Source: Alphaproteobacteria bacterium LSUCC0684
GTDB lineage: Bacteria; Pseudomonadota; Alphaproteobacteria; Puniceispirillales; UBA1172
Assembly (NCBI GenBank): GCA_041228335.1
Contig: CP166130.1
Span: 1,326,638 to 1,390,637 of the forward strand
DNA length: 64,000 nt
Reading direction: 5' to 3'
Below are positions 47,885 through 57,158 of the stretch, piece after piece. The notes beneath the pieces are model-generated. The model was not told the DNA's origin. It saw only the letters and a program-made list of their open reading frames with translations, and did not search any database. The number at the start of each line of letters is the position of its first letter. Positions within the stretch are counted from its first letter, which is position 1. Position numbers and translations under genes: made by a program.

Positions 47885-48430
47885 TCAGCGCGCAATTGTT
47901 GCCGTTCGGCGAATTTTCTTCTGCAACTGCAGGAGTCCGTAAATAAGCGCTTCAGCGGTTGGCGGACAGCCAGGAACGTAAACATCCACCGGCACAATGC
48001 GATCACAGCCACGAACCACCGCGTAGGAATAATGGTAATAGCCGCCCCCATTGGCGCATGACCCCATCGAGAGCACCCAGCGTGGTTCCGCCATCTGATC
48101 ATAGACCTTGCGCAGGGCAGGCGCCATCTTGTTGGTGAGCGTACCGGCAACGATCATCACGTCGGACTGGCGTGGGCTCGGCCGGAACAGCATCCCGAAA
48201 CGGTCCATATCATAGCGGCTGGCCGCCGAATGCATCATCTCAACTGCGCAGCAGGCAAGACCGAATGTCATGGGCCAGAGCGAACCTGAACGCGCCCAGT
48301 TGAAAAGCTTGTCTGCCTGGGCGATGACAAATCCCCTGTTGGCAATCTCATCACCCACCGCGGCAAGAATGGCGTCCTGGTCAGCGCCTGGCGGGATCGG
48401 GTTTGTATTCGGTGAGGTAATCAATCCCAT
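47885..48430 (-). CDS. nuoB: NADH-quinone oxidoreductase subunit B
   Basis: The 181-residue subunit holds cluster N2, the last electron donor to quinone. The four Cys are in LACCAVEMM (tandem pair), MGSCANGGG and [11 protein letters not shown]. The ATG at 48430 lies four bases after the nuoA stop; an upstream start would overlap nuoA by 40 bases. Confidence 0.97.
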   Translation of the reverse strand: MGLITSPNTNPIPPGADQDAILAAVGDEIANRGFVIAQADKLFNWARSGSLWPMTFGLACCAVEMMHSAASRYDMDRFGMLFRPSPRQSDVMIVAGTLTNKMAPALRKVYDQMAEPRWVLSMGSCANGGGYYHYSYAVVRGCDRIVPVDVYVPGCPPTAEALIYGLLQLQKKIRRTATIAR

Positions 48431-48434
48431 GACA

Positions 48435-48800
48435 TCAATCCCAGTCGAGGGCTCCCTTTTTCCATTCATAGACAAAACCGACCGTCAGGACGAGGAGAAA
48501 CACCATCATGGACCAGAAGCCAAAGGCACCTGTTTCACCCAGCGACACGGCCCATGGAAAGAGAAACGCCACTTCAAGATCAAAAATAATGAACAGGATC
48601 GCAACAAGGTAAAACCGGATATCAAAGCGGCTGCGGGAATCATCAAATGCTTCAAATCCGCATTCATACGCGCTCAGCTTTTCGGGATCAGGACGCTGCG
48701 CACCAACGAGGACAGAGCCGATTACAAAGGCCGCCGCCAAGGTCAGGGCGATAGCCAGAAAGATGGCAATTGGCAGATATTCCTCAAGATAGGCTTCCAT
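48435..48800 (-). CDS. nuoA: NADH-quinone oxidoreductase subunit A
   Basis: This 121-residue subunit has three helices and the conserved [23 protein letters not shown] loop whose Cys lies near the quinone channel. It is the first gene of the 14-gene nuo operon. The 141-base region upstream holds a long inverted repeat (48866-48875 with about 48920-48930, AAACATGGG type) but no strong promoter match. Confidence 0.96.
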   Translation of the reverse strand: MEAYLEEYLPIAIFLAIALTLAAAFVIGSVLVGAQRPDPEKLSAYECGFEAFDDSRSRFDIRFYLVAILFIIFDLEVAFLFPWAVSLGETGAFGFWSMMVFLLVLTVGFVYEWKKGALDWD

Positions 48801-48941
48801 TTAATCCCCCGAACGTATTCTTGGTATACCTTATTCCATCATGGACTAAAGAGATCAAGATCAAAACATGGGCTGAGACAAAATTTCACGGCTAGATTTA
48901 TCCCCGCGGGTGTTCCATTCGCCCCATGTTTCGCCGCCCTC

Positions 48942-49844
48942 TCAAACCGTGAAGTCAAACCCTGATTTGAGCGCGTCTTCAAGGGCGATCACCTTATCTT
49001 CGGCCATGGCCATGAGCGGTGGACGAAGATTGTTCCAGCGCGGCTCATCCAAGGCCCTGGCCAGCAGCGCTTTCTGGGCAGGAATTGGCGCATAATCCTG
49101 AAACAGAAGCCGAATTCCCCTGACATCCTGATGTTTCGCTTCGGCCTCCTCCCAACGCCCCTGATGGCTGAGGTCAATGACCTCGGCGATCCGCTTGCCG
49201 TTCAGATTTGCTGTTGCGGAAATGCATCCCGGAGCCCCGGCGCGGACAGCGTCAATCACGGGCAGTTCAGCCCCCGGATAGGTGATCAGCCCGTCGATCG
49301 ACAGAAGAGCTTTGGTATTTTCCCAGTCCCCGGAAGAATCCTTGATGCCGACGACGATCTCCGGGAAAGCCGAATGAAGACGGCGCACCAGATCAATCGA
49401 AAGCCCGACGCCCGAAACCTGCGGGATATGGTAGAGATAAATGCGCAAACCCGGATGATCCACCATCTCGATCAGGCGGCTGTAATAGCTGAACAGGCCC
49501 TCATCACTCACGCCCTTGAAATAGAAGGCAGGCAGGATCATGGCGCCGAGACAGCCATGTTCGACGGCGTGCCGCGTCAACCGGGTTGTATCAACAAGAT
49601 TGGTCAGGCCTGTTCCCGGGATCAGAACTTTCGGGTCAATACCGGCATCGATCAGGGCATCGAGCGCGGCCATGCGTTCATCGATGCCGACGGACAAGGC
49701 CTCCCCGGTTGTGCCAAATGGCGCGAGACCTGCGCATCCACCTTCACTCAACAACCTTCTGGCGAGATCGATATAAAGGTCTGTTGCGATGGACAGATCA
49801 TCGTTGAACGGTGTCAGAACAGGAGAAATCAGACCTTTGAGCAT
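48942..49844 (-). CDS. Dihydrodipicolinate synthase-family aldolase
   Basis: The 300-residue protein has the DHDPS/N-acetylneuraminate lyase fold: PFGTTGEALSV phosphate-type loop, Schiff-base Lys in VVGIKDSSGDW and Tyr in IYLYHIPQVSG. The YHIP triad replaces the YNVP of true DapA, and the N-terminal pyruvate loop is different, so it more likely cleaves or forms a 2-keto acid other than the lysine precursor. The ATG at 49844 has GAGG upstream. It is alone between nuo and the ribosomal operon and diverges from rpsF. Confidence 0.85.
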   Translation of the reverse strand: MLKGLISPVLTPFNDDLSIATDLYIDLARRLLSEGGCAGLAPFGTTGEALSVGIDERMAALDALIDAGIDPKVLIPGTGLTNLVDTTRLTRHAVEHGCLGAMILPAFYFKGVSDEGLFSYYSRLIEMVDHPGLRIYLYHIPQVSGVGLSIDLVRRLHSAFPEIVVGIKDSSGDWENTKALLSIDGLITYPGAELPVIDAVRAGAPGCISATANLNGKRIAEVIDLSHQGRWEEAEAKHQDVRGIRLLFQDYAPIPAQKALLARALDEPRWNNLRPPLMAMAEDKVIALEDALKSGFDFTV

Positions 49845-49973
49845 GTCATGCCTCATTGTGGTGGAACGGTATCGAGAAAGGAATTAACCCAACCTATTGT
49901 CTCGATGGTTATACTGCCATGGATATATCTTTCGCAAGCCCTGAACTTCCATGTTTTGCATGGCTTGTTGCGC

Positions 49974-50001
49974 TTGCATTCTCTGTCAGGTCATGTATAA
50001 A
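49974..50001 (+). promoter_or_regulatory. Sigma70-like promoter candidate for rpsF-rpsR-rplI
   Basis: TTGCAT (49974-49979) and TATAAA (49996-50001) are 16 bases apart, about 110 bases before rpsF. The predicted transcript starts just before a run of hairpins. The remainder of the 267-base gap (49845-49973) shows no further feature and must hold the promoter of the aldolase gene. Confidence 0.5.
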
Positions 50002-50013
50002 GCCACATCACAT

Positions 50014-50111
50014 GTGCCTCGGGCACGTTCGTTCAACCTCTTGCCGGCAGCTCCACGCATATGTTGCCGGCTTGGTGCAGCAGCACCAGATTAGCCAGAA
50101 GGGGAACCAGT
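50014..50111 (+). promoter_or_regulatory. Structured rpsF leader, possible S6:S18-binding element
   Basis: Three stems precede the rpsF start: GTGCC/GGCAC (50014-50018 with 50022-50026), GCCGGCA/TGCCGGC (50043-50049 with 50065-50071) and GGTGC/GCACC (50074-50078 with 50083-50087). Known S6:S18 leaders have stems around a conserved CCG trinucleotide; CCG is present within the second stem arms. A ribosome site AGAAGGGG (50097-50104) follows. The match to the known motif is by eye only. Confidence 0.45.
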
Positions 50112-50477
50112 ATGCGTCTATACGAAAGCGTATTTATTGCGCGGCAGGACATTTCAACCGGACAGGTTGATGCTCTTTGTGACGAATTCGCCGGCATCAT
50201 TACCGAAGGCGGCGGCAAAATTCTCAAAAAAGAATATTGGGGGCTGAAAAGCCTGGCCTACCGGATCAAGAAGAACCGCAAGGGCCATTACGTCATGTTC
50301 AACATCGAAGCCGACGCCGCAACGATGAGCGAATATGACCGCAAGATCGGGCTTAATGAAGATATTCTTCGCATCCTGACCATCAAGATCGACGAAGTTG
50401 ATGATGAGCCTTCGGTCATGATGCAGTCCAAGTCAGACCGTCCATCGCATGACGACAGAGAAGCGGAAGGAGAATAA
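50112..50477 (+). CDS. rpsF: 30S ribosomal protein S6
   Basis: The 121-residue protein binds S18 and the 16S central domain. RLYESVFIARQDIS at the start, the YWGLKSLAYRIKKNRKGHYV block and LNEDILRILTIK are diagnostic. The acidic tail of about 15 residues is typical. AAGGGG lies eight bases before the ATG at 50112; a longer frame in the leader is discarded. It heads rpsF-rpsR-rplI. Confidence 0.96.
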   Translation: MRLYESVFIARQDISTGQVDALCDEFAGIITEGGGKILKKEYWGLKSLAYRIKKNRKGHYVMFNIEADAATMSEYDRKIGLNEDILRILTIKIDEVDDEPSVMMQSKSDRPSHDDREAEGE

Positions 50478-50480
50478 ATC

Positions 50481-50735
50481 ATGGCCCAGCTTGAAATCAA
50501 ACGTGCTTCTGTTCGCCGTCCGCAAGGGCGTCGCCGCAAGTCCTGCCCGTTCTCAAGCCCAAATTCACCAAAGATTGACTATAAAGACGTCAAGCTTCTT
50601 CAGCGCTTCACGACTGAACGTGGCAAAATCGTTCCAAGCCGCATTTCCGCCGTTTCCGCGAAGAAACAGCGTGAACTGACCACGGCCATCAAGCGTGCGC
50701 GGCATCTGGCGCTCATGCCATATGTTGTAAGCTAA
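50481..50735 (+). CDS. rpsR: 30S ribosomal protein S18
   Basis: This 84-residue small basic protein carries [22 protein letters not shown], then [21 protein letters not shown] and HLALMPYV, all typical of S18. It follows rpsF by three bases; no single-strand-binding gene lies between them, unlike in E. coli (priB) or Firmicutes (ssb). Confidence 0.97.
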   Translation: MAQLEIKRASVRRPQGRRRKSCPFSSPNSPKIDYKDVKLLQRFTTERGKIVPSRISAVSAKKQRELTTAIKRARHLALMPYVVS

Positions 50736-50747
50736 GGGAGAAATATC

Positions 50748-51416
50748 ATGGAAATCATCCTGCTTGAGCGTGTGGAAAACCTGGGCCAGATGGGTGACCT
50801 TGTTAAGGTGAAACCCGGCTATGCGCGCAACTTCCTGCTGCCCAAAGGCAAAGCTCTCCGCGCCACCGAGGAAAACAAGAAGCGCTTCGAAGGCGAACGC
50901 GCGCAACTCGAAGCCGACAACCTGGCCCGCAAAGGCGAAGCTGAGGATATGGCCCGCAAGATGGAAGGGCTCAGCGTGAGTCTGATCCGGGCGGCCTCCG
51001 AAATGGGCCAGCTCTATGGATCAGCCAGCAGCCGTGATATCGCTGATCTGGTGACCGATGCCGGTTTCACCATTTCCAAAAACCAGGTCGATCTCAACAC
51101 CGCGATCAAGACACTTGGTCTTTTTGATGTTCGGGTTGTTCTGCATCCGGAAGTTTCCGTCAATGTCACCGTCAATATTGCACGCAGTGCCGATGAAGCC
51201 GCTGAACAGCAGCGCCTCGGCCGCGCCATTATCAGCGATATTGCCGAACGTGAACGTGAAGAAGCCGCCGAAGCTGCGCGTCTTGCAGCCGAGCGTGTGG
51301 CAGCTCAGGAAGCTGAAGAAGACACAACCGGCGGCGAGGACGAAGATACGTCCCCGGCGACCGCTTCTGATGATGCGGCGGACAATGCGGATGAAGACAC
51401 CGCCGCCACCGAGTAA
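50748..51416 (+). CDS. rplI: 50S ribosomal protein L9 with long acidic C-terminal extension
   Basis: L9 binds 23S rRNA at the L1 stalk base. The N-terminal fold is standard ([36 protein letters not shown]), a central helix follows, and the C-terminal domain ends near residue 150. After it about 70 residues form a charged, Ala/Glu/Asp-rich tail ending in TAATE. Usual L9 length is about 149, here 222. Acidic L9 tails are known in alphaproteobacteria, with no assigned role. Confidence 0.95.
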   Translation: MEIILLERVENLGQMGDLVKVKPGYARNFLLPKGKALRATEENKKRFEGERAQLEADNLARKGEAEDMARKMEGLSVSLIRAASEMGQLYGSASSRDIADLVTDAGFTISKNQVDLNTAIKTLGLFDVRVVLHPEVSVNVTVNIARSADEAAEQQRLGRAIISDIAEREREEAAEAARLAAERVAAQEAEEDTTGGEDEDTSPATASDDAADNADEDTAATE

Positions 51417-51472
51417 TACGTCCATAAATAGGGAGAAGGGGTTACCCCCGTTATCCCCATTATCCACAAGAG

Positions 51473-51511
51473 CAATCTCGCCCCGGGCTATTCCGGGGCG
51501 AGATTGTTTTT
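51473..51511 (+). terminator. Strong rho-independent terminator after rplI
   Basis: A 14-bp perfect stem (51473-51486 with 51493-51506) with loop GCTATT is followed by T5. It separates the ribosomal operon from dnaB. Confidence 0.96.
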
Positions 51512-51525
51512 GCTAGACTTGCCCG

Positions 51526-53052
51526 ATGAGCGACAAACTGCCCACATCACCCGCCACTCCAGAGGGTTCTGCAAGCGACGATAATATCGCCACCTTCCCC
51601 CAGAAGGAACAGGTGGCGCGATTGCCGCATAACCTTGAAGCAGAACAAAGCCTGCTCGGGGCGCTCATTACGGATAACTCCATCACCGAAGAGATCAATG
51701 ACGGGCTGAGGGAAGATCATTTCCATGATCCGGCGCATGGCCGCATCTTTGCTGCCATCAAGAGCCTCACCAGCCGTGGCCAGCTGGCCAATGCCGTGAC
51801 GCTGAAAAGTTACTTTGTCGGCGACCCCGCCTTTGAGGGGATGGATATCGAGACCTATCTGGTTCAACTGACGGAAAATGTGCTCTTCCTTTCGGAAGCA
51901 CCGGAATACGCCGAAGAGATCAGGCAGTGCTATCTCCGGCGGGAGTTGATCCGGCTTTCAGAAGATGTTGTCCTGAAAGCCAGGACCGCAAGTCTTGAGA
52001 TGACCGCCGAAACCCAGATCGAGGAAGCCGAACAACGTCTTTTCACGCTGGCAGAACAGGACCAGGCGCAGGGCGGATTGCGGGCATTCAGCCATTCCCT
52101 CACCCAGGCCATTCAGATGGCTGATGCCGCGTCCAAAAGCAGTGGCGGACTTTCCGGTATCGGTACCGGGCTCAGAGACCTGAACCGGCTTCTCGGCGGG
52201 TTGCAGCGATCTGATCTGATCATTCTTGCCGGCCGCCCGGGGATGGGGAAGACCGCACTTGCCACCAATATCGCGTTTCACGCCGCCACCACCACCCTCA
52301 CCGGCGAAACCCCGCAGCATGTGGCGTTCTTTTCACTTGAAATGTCGTCCGAACAGCTGGCAAACCGTATTTTATCGGAACGATCCGGCATCTCGTCTGA
52401 AAGCATCCGTCGCGGGGATTTGACGGCCAACCAGTTCCGTGACCTGGTCCAGGCCGCAGGTGAAATCGAAACCGCGCCGATCTTCATCGATGACACCCCG
52501 GCTTTGTCCATCTCCCAGCTTGCCAGCCGGGCACGGCGGCTGAAGCGGACCAACGGGCTCGGGCTTATTGTTGTCGATTATCTTCAGCTTCTGTCGGCAC
52601 CTCTTGGCCAGAAGACGGAAAACCGGGTCCAGGAAATATCTTCCATCTCCCGGATGCTGAAATCTGTTGCCAAGGAACTCAATGTCCCTGTTCTTGCTCT
52701 CTCGCAGTTGTCGAGGGCGGTGGAACAGCGCGAAGACAAGCGCCCCAATCTCTCGGATTTGAGGGAATCCGGCTCCATCGAACAGGACGCCGATGTGGTC
52801 ATGTTCGTCTATCGTGAAGAATACTATCTTTCCAAGAGTGAACCGGATCGCCGCGACACCGACAGTGATGAGGTTTTCAACACCCGCTACGAACGCTGGA
52901 AAGAACGCCTTGAAAAAGCGCAAGGACGGGCGGAAGTCATCATCGCCAAACAACGCCACGGCCCCACCGGGGTGATCATGCCAAACTTCATTGCCGAGCA
53001 GACGAAGTTCGTTGACAGCATAGCCGAAGATCACCTGCCGGAAGGATATTAG
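51526..53052 (+). CDS. dnaB: Replicative DNA helicase DnaB
   Basis: The 508-residue hexameric helicase unwinds DNA at the replication fork. The N-terminal domain starts at RLPHNLEAEQSLLGALI (about 32-48), a linker follows, and the RecA-like motor has Walker A GRPGMGKTALA (236-246), FFSLEMSSEQL and SDLRESGSIEQDADVV. It begins just after the rplI terminator, the usual place. No intein was seen; the motif regions are uninterrupted. Confidence 0.97.
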   Translation: MSDKLPTSPATPEGSASDDNIATFPQKEQVARLPHNLEAEQSLLGALITDNSITEEINDGLREDHFHDPAHGRIFAAIKSLTSRGQLANAVTLKSYFVGDPAFEGMDIETYLVQLTENVLFLSEAPEYAEEIRQCYLRRELIRLSEDVVLKARTASLEMTAETQIEEAEQRLFTLAEQDQAQGGLRAFSHSLTQAIQMADAASKSSGGLSGIGTGLRDLNRLLGGLQRSDLIILAGRPGMGKTALATNIAFHAATTTLTGETPQHVAFFSLEMSSEQLANRILSERSGISSESIRRGDLTANQFRDLVQAAGEIETAPIFIDDTPALSISQLASRARRLKRTNGLGLIVVDYLQLLSAPLGQKTENRVQEISSISRMLKSVAKELNVPVLALSQLSRAVEQREDKRPNLSDLRESGSIEQDADVVMFVYREEYYLSKSEPDRRDTDSDEVFNTRYERWKERLEKAQGRAEVIIAKQRHGPTGVIMPNFIAEQTKFVDSIAEDHLPEGY

Positions 53053-53058
53053 GGGAAA

Positions 53059-54180
53059 ATGGGTAGCTCGGCGCGCCTGATTGCCCGGATTGATCTTGAC
53101 CGGCTGGTTGCGAACTGGCGGAATCTCAACACCCTTTCAGGTCAGGCGGAAGCCTCAGCCGTGATCAAGGCTGATGCCTATGGACATGGTGTTGAAATGG
53201 TCGGCCGCGCCCTCTATCAGGCCGGATGCCGGGTCTTCTTCACGGCAAGTATCAATGAAGCCGTCCTTCTCAGGTCTCATCTCGGCAAGGCAGTGATCGG
53301 ATATTTTGATGGCCTCCATGCCGAAGATACCGAAGCGGTACGTGCCTATGATATATGGCCCGCGATCTCATCCCCGGGCCAGATGGATCTTCTTGCGGAT
53401 ATGGCGCGGCGGCACGGCAACCCCATTCCGGCCATGCTCCAGATTGATACCGGGATGAATCGCCTCGGTGCCGGGCCGGATCGCCTTGATGAACTCGCCA
53501 GCAGCGAGAAACTTAACGCCGGGGACTGGAAGCTGATCTTCTCCCATCTCGCCAGCGCTGATGACCCACAATCAGCCCAGAGCGAAACCCAGCGGGCGGC
53601 ATTTGACAGGGTCCGGCGCCTCTTCCCTTCTATTCCGGCAAGTCTTGCCGCCACCGGCGGGATTGCCCTTGGGCCAGCGTTTCATTATCAGATGACACGG
53701 CCCGGGATCGGGATTTACGGCCTGCCGCCTCTTCCGTCGCTTGCGCCCCATCTCAACCCAGCGCTCAGCCTTCATGCCCGCGTCCTTGAGATCAGGCAGG
53801 CGAAAGCCGGCGAGCATGTCGGCTATAACGCCACCGCCACCCTCGGGCGGGACACGCGTCTTGCCACCGTTGCGGGCGGGTATGCCGATGGAGTGCGCCG
53901 CCAGCTCAGCAACAAGGGCACGGTTCATAAAGATGGGTTTGCCGCGCCGGTGATCGGCCGGGTTTCCATGGACACCACCATTGTCGATATCACCGACTGG
54001 CCCGAGAACCATCTTGCCCCCGGAGACTGGCTTGACCTTATCCATGATGGATATACTGCCGATGACATGGCCCGGGACAGCGATACGATCGGGTATGATA
54101 TACTGACAACACTTGGCCTTCGCGCAAAGCGACAGTATGCTGGCAGGATCATGGCAGAATTTGAAAATCAGGACAGATGA
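53059..54180 (+). CDS. alr: Alanine racemase
   Basis: The 373-residue PLP enzyme supplies D-alanine for the cell wall. Lys37 in AVIKADAYGHG binds PLP, and Tyr256 in EHVGYNATATLG is the second catalytic base. Other family blocks are LQIDTGMNRLG and VSMDTTIVDITD. It follows dnaB by six bases and overlaps mlaE by four. Confidence 0.95.
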   Translation: MGSSARLIARIDLDRLVANWRNLNTLSGQAEASAVIKADAYGHGVEMVGRALYQAGCRVFFTASINEAVLLRSHLGKAVIGYFDGLHAEDTEAVRAYDIWPAISSPGQMDLLADMARRHGNPIPAMLQIDTGMNRLGAGPDRLDELASSEKLNAGDWKLIFSHLASADDPQSAQSETQRAAFDRVRRLFPSIPASLAATGGIALGPAFHYQMTRPGIGIYGLPPLPSLAPHLNPALSLHARVLEIRQAKAGEHVGYNATATLGRDTRLATVAGGYADGVRRQLSNKGTVHKDGFAAPVIGRVSMDTTIVDITDWPENHLAPGDWLDLIHDGYTADDMARDSDTIGYDILTTLGLRAKRQYAGRIMAEFENQDR

Positions 54181-54956
54181 ACTTCCTTCGTATTCCAGGC
54201 CGGGCCGCCCTAGATCTGCTTGCGCAATTTGGCAAACTGGCCATGTTTACCGCAAGTGCTGTTTTCTGGATTTTCCGCCCCCCCTGGTATGGTCGGCAGT
54301 TTTTCCGCCAGGCGATAGATATCGGTTATTTCTCCCTGCCTGTCGTGGGGCTTACGACGCTCTTTTCCGGGATGGTCATCGCGCTGCAGAGCTACACCGG
54401 CACGGAGAGGTTTTCCGCGGAAGGCGAAGCTTCGGTGGCAACCGTGGTGGTGCTGATCGTAACGCGTGAACTCGGGCCGGTGCTGGCCGGGTTGATGGTG
54501 GCAGGACGGATCGGGGCATCGATGGCCGCCGAAATCGGCACCATGCGGGTCACCGATCAGATCGATGCGCTGGACACCCTGGCCACACGGCCGATGCAGT
54601 ATCTCATCGCACCACGGGTGATTGCGGCGACGATCTGCCTGCCGTTCCTTGTTCTCGTCGGCGATATTATCGGGGTTTTCGGCGGCTATGTGGTGGCGAT
54701 CTATCAGCTTGGGTTCAGCCCGGCCAGCTATCTTGACAGCACGCTTGAATATCTCGAGCCGTTTGACGTCATTCTCGGCCTCATCAAGGCGGCGGTGTTT
54801 GGGTTCATCCTTTCCATCATGGGATGTTTTCACGGCTATTATTCCGGGCGCGGGGCCGAAGGCGTCGGCCGGGCCACCACCAACGCGGTGGTCTATTCAG
54901 CCATTCTCATTCTGGTGGCGGATTTCTTCATCACCGGCCTGGTATTCGTGAGGTAG
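54177..54956 (+). CDS. mlaE: MlaE-family ABC transporter permease
   Basis: The 259-residue permease has about five to six helices, with GTERFSAEGEASVATVVVLIVTRELGPVLAGLMVAGRIGASM showing the family core in two segments. Members move phospholipids between the membranes with MlaD and MlaF partners. It overlaps alr (ATGA) and is followed by the ATPase. No MlaD-type MCE protein gene lies here, so its substrate-binding partner must be elsewhere. Confidence 0.9.
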   Translation: MNFLRIPGRAALDLLAQFGKLAMFTASAVFWIFRPPWYGRQFFRQAIDIGYFSLPVVGLTTLFSGMVIALQSYTGTERFSAEGEASVATVVVLIVTRELGPVLAGLMVAGRIGASMAAEIGTMRVTDQIDALDTLATRPMQYLIAPRVIAATICLPFLVLVGDIIGVFGGYVVAIYQLGFSPASYLDSTLEYLEPFDVILGLIKAAVFGFILSIMGCFHGYYSGRGAEGVGRATTNAVVYSAILILVADFFITGLVFVR

Positions 54957-54958
54957 CC

Positions 54959-55732
54959 ATGGCGGACGATCAGATCATCATCCGGCAGTTGAACAAGGCC
55001 TTCGGCTCCAAGGTCGTGCTCCGAGAGCTTGACCTTTCGATTGCGAAAGGCAAATCCATCGCGGTCATCGGCGCTTCGGGCACGGGGAAGTCCGTGCTGC
55101 TCAAGAACCTGCTTGGACTGATTGAACCTGACAGCGGGTCCATCACCGTGGACGGGGTGGAAACGGTTGGTGCGAGCCGGGCCACACGTGAGATGATACT
55201 GCAGAAATTCGGCATGCTCTTTCAGGGTGGCGCGCTTTTTGACAGCCTGCCGGTCTGGGAGAATGTCGTCTTCCGGTATCGACAGGGCAAACGCATCAGC
55301 ACCGAAGAAGCACGGGAAGTGGCACGCCAGACATTGGCCGAAGTCAATCTTGAGGCCCGGGTGCTTGATCTCTACCCTGCCGAGATTTCAGGGGGGATGC
55401 AGAAACGGGTAGCGCTGGCGCGGGCCATCGCCGACCGGCCGCAGATCCTTCTATTTGATGAACCCACCAGCGGTCTTGACCCGATCACATCGGGGGTGAT
55501 CAACCGCCTGATCCGGGAAGCCGTGGACCGGCTTGGGGCAACCGCCATCACAATCAGCCATGACATGACCTCTGTTCGGGCGATTGCCGATGAAGTCGCG
55601 ATGATCCACGACGGCAAAATCACCTGGCATGGACCTATCAGGAAAATGGATAAGAGCGGGAATCCGGTACTGGATCAATTTGTCCATGGACGTCCGGATG
55701 GCCCTCTCACCCCTCAGGCGGAGCGCGGCTGA
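54959..55732 (+). CDS. mlaF: MlaF-family ABC transporter ATP-binding protein
   Basis: This 257-residue ATPase pairs with MlaE. Walker A GASGTGKSVLLKNLL, signature ISGGMQKRVALARA and Walker B LLFDEPTSGLDP are intact. The ATG at 54959 has GAGG upstream and is two bases past the mlaE stop. A longer frame within mlaE is rejected. Its stop overlaps radA by one base. Confidence 0.93.
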   Translation: MADDQIIIRQLNKAFGSKVVLRELDLSIAKGKSIAVIGASGTGKSVLLKNLLGLIEPDSGSITVDGVETVGASRATREMILQKFGMLFQGGALFDSLPVWENVVFRYRQGKRISTEEAREVARQTLAEVNLEARVLDLYPAEISGGMQKRVALARAIADRPQILLFDEPTSGLDPITSGVINRLIREAVDRLGATAITISHDMTSVRAIADEVAMIHDGKITWHGPIRKMDKSGNPVLDQFVHGRPDGPLTPQAERG

Positions 55733-57105
55733 TGGCCCGGTCGCGGCGTCACTATGTGTGCCAGCAATGCGGCGCCGTGCACCCGAAATGGACAGGCAAA
55801 TGCGAGGATTGCGGCGCCTGGAACAGCCTTACAGAAGAGATTGAGGAAAAATCCCCGGGGCCGGCAGGCCGTGCCATCGGTCAGAAAGTTCTTATGGAAA
55901 GCCTGCGCAGCACCACCCCTCCCCTTGCGCGGATTTCAACCGGTATTCCTGAATTTGACCGGGTGCTTGGCGGCGGGCTTGTTCCCGGCTCCGCAACCCT
56001 GATCGGGGGTGACCCCGGGATAGGAAAATCAACCCTGCTTCTGCAGACGGTGTGCCAGATGGCGGCAAACGGGCATCGGGCGGCGTATTTCTCCGGAGAG
56101 GAATCGGCGGACCAGATCAGGATGCGGGCGCAACGCCTTGGGGTTGCCAACACATCGGAAGATCGCGTCGGTATCGCCACCACTACCGATGCCGCCAATA
56201 TCGCAGCGTCGCTTGCCGCCGCGCCTGATACATCGCTTGCCATCATCGATTCGATCCAGACCATGCATCTGCCAGGGGTGGAATCCGGCCCGGGGACAGT
56301 CAGTCAGGTGCGTGCCAGCGCCCATGAGCTCATCCGCGGGGCCAAACGCCAGCGCACCGCGGTGCTCATTGTCGGGCATGTTACCAAGGATGGGGCAATC
56401 GCTGGCCCCAAGGTCCTTGAACATATGGTGGATACCGTGCTTCATTTCGAAGGTGATCGAAGCCATCATTTCCGCATCCTGAGGGGGATGAAAAACCGCT
56501 TCGGCCCCACGGACGAGATCGGCGTTTTTGAAATGTCCGGTGCCGGACTGACCGAAGTCGCCAATCCGTCCGAATTGTTTCTGGCTGACCGACGCGAGGA
56601 TGTTTCCGGCGCGGTTGTTTTTGCCGGCATCGAGGGAACGCGGCCGGTGCTGGTGGAAATTCAGGCACTGGTGGCACCGTCGTCGATGGCCAACCCAAGA
56701 CGTAACGTGGTGGGGTGGGATTCTGGACGTCTTTCCATGCTGGCCGCCGTGCTTGAAGCCAGACTTGGCCTGCCGCTTTCCGGCCGTGACATTTTTCTCA
56801 ATGTCGCCGGTGGCGTACGGATACTGGAGCCGGCCGCGGATCTTGCGGTGGCCGCGGCGCTGATCTCTTCGGTGACGGGGCGCCCGTGTAACAAGAATAC
56901 GGTGGTGTTCGGTGAGGTCGGGCTTGCCGCCGAAGTCCGCCGGGTGGCGCATCCGGAACTGCGCCTCAAAGAAGCCGCCAAACTTGGCTTTGAACGCGCC
57001 ATCATGCCGAACATGAAAGGGAAATCTGTTGAAAAAGCCGGAATGATGACCGATGTTGTTGCAAGTCTGGCGGAACTCATGGAAACCCTTGGCGGGATTG
57101 ACTGA
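55732..57105 (+). CDS. radA: DNA repair protein RadA
   Basis: The 457-residue RecA-like protein promotes branch migration in recombination. An N-terminal zinc ribbon (YVCQQCGAVHPKWTGKCEDC), Walker A GGDPGIGKSTLL (about 93-104), the RadA-specific KNRFG motif and a C-terminal Lon-protease-like domain with VAGGVRILEPAADLAVA are present. It overlaps mlaF by one base. Confidence 0.96.
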   Translation: MARSRRHYVCQQCGAVHPKWTGKCEDCGAWNSLTEEIEEKSPGPAGRAIGQKVLMESLRSTTPPLARISTGIPEFDRVLGGGLVPGSATLIGGDPGIGKSTLLLQTVCQMAANGHRAAYFSGEESADQIRMRAQRLGVANTSEDRVGIATTTDAANIAASLAAAPDTSLAIIDSIQTMHLPGVESGPGTVSQVRASAHELIRGAKRQRTAVLIVGHVTKDGAIAGPKVLEHMVDTVLHFEGDRSHHFRILRGMKNRFGPTDEIGVFEMSGAGLTEVANPSELFLADRREDVSGAVVFAGIEGTRPVLVEIQALVAPSSMANPRRNVVGWDSGRLSMLAAVLEARLGLPLSGRDIFLNVAGGVRILEPAADLAVAAALISSVTGRPCNKNTVVFGEVGLAAEVRRVAHPELRLKEAAKLGFERAIMPNMKGKSVEKAGMMTDVVASLAELMETLGGID

Positions 57106-57158
57106 CACGGGATATACTGAATACCGCTTAACCTTACCGGGCAGGAGCAGCCTTTTTC

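Noticed and set aside
56029-57108. Minus-strand ORF (359 codons) opposite radA
   Set aside because: radA is complete with all motifs; the antisense product is a low-quality His/Arg-rich sequence.
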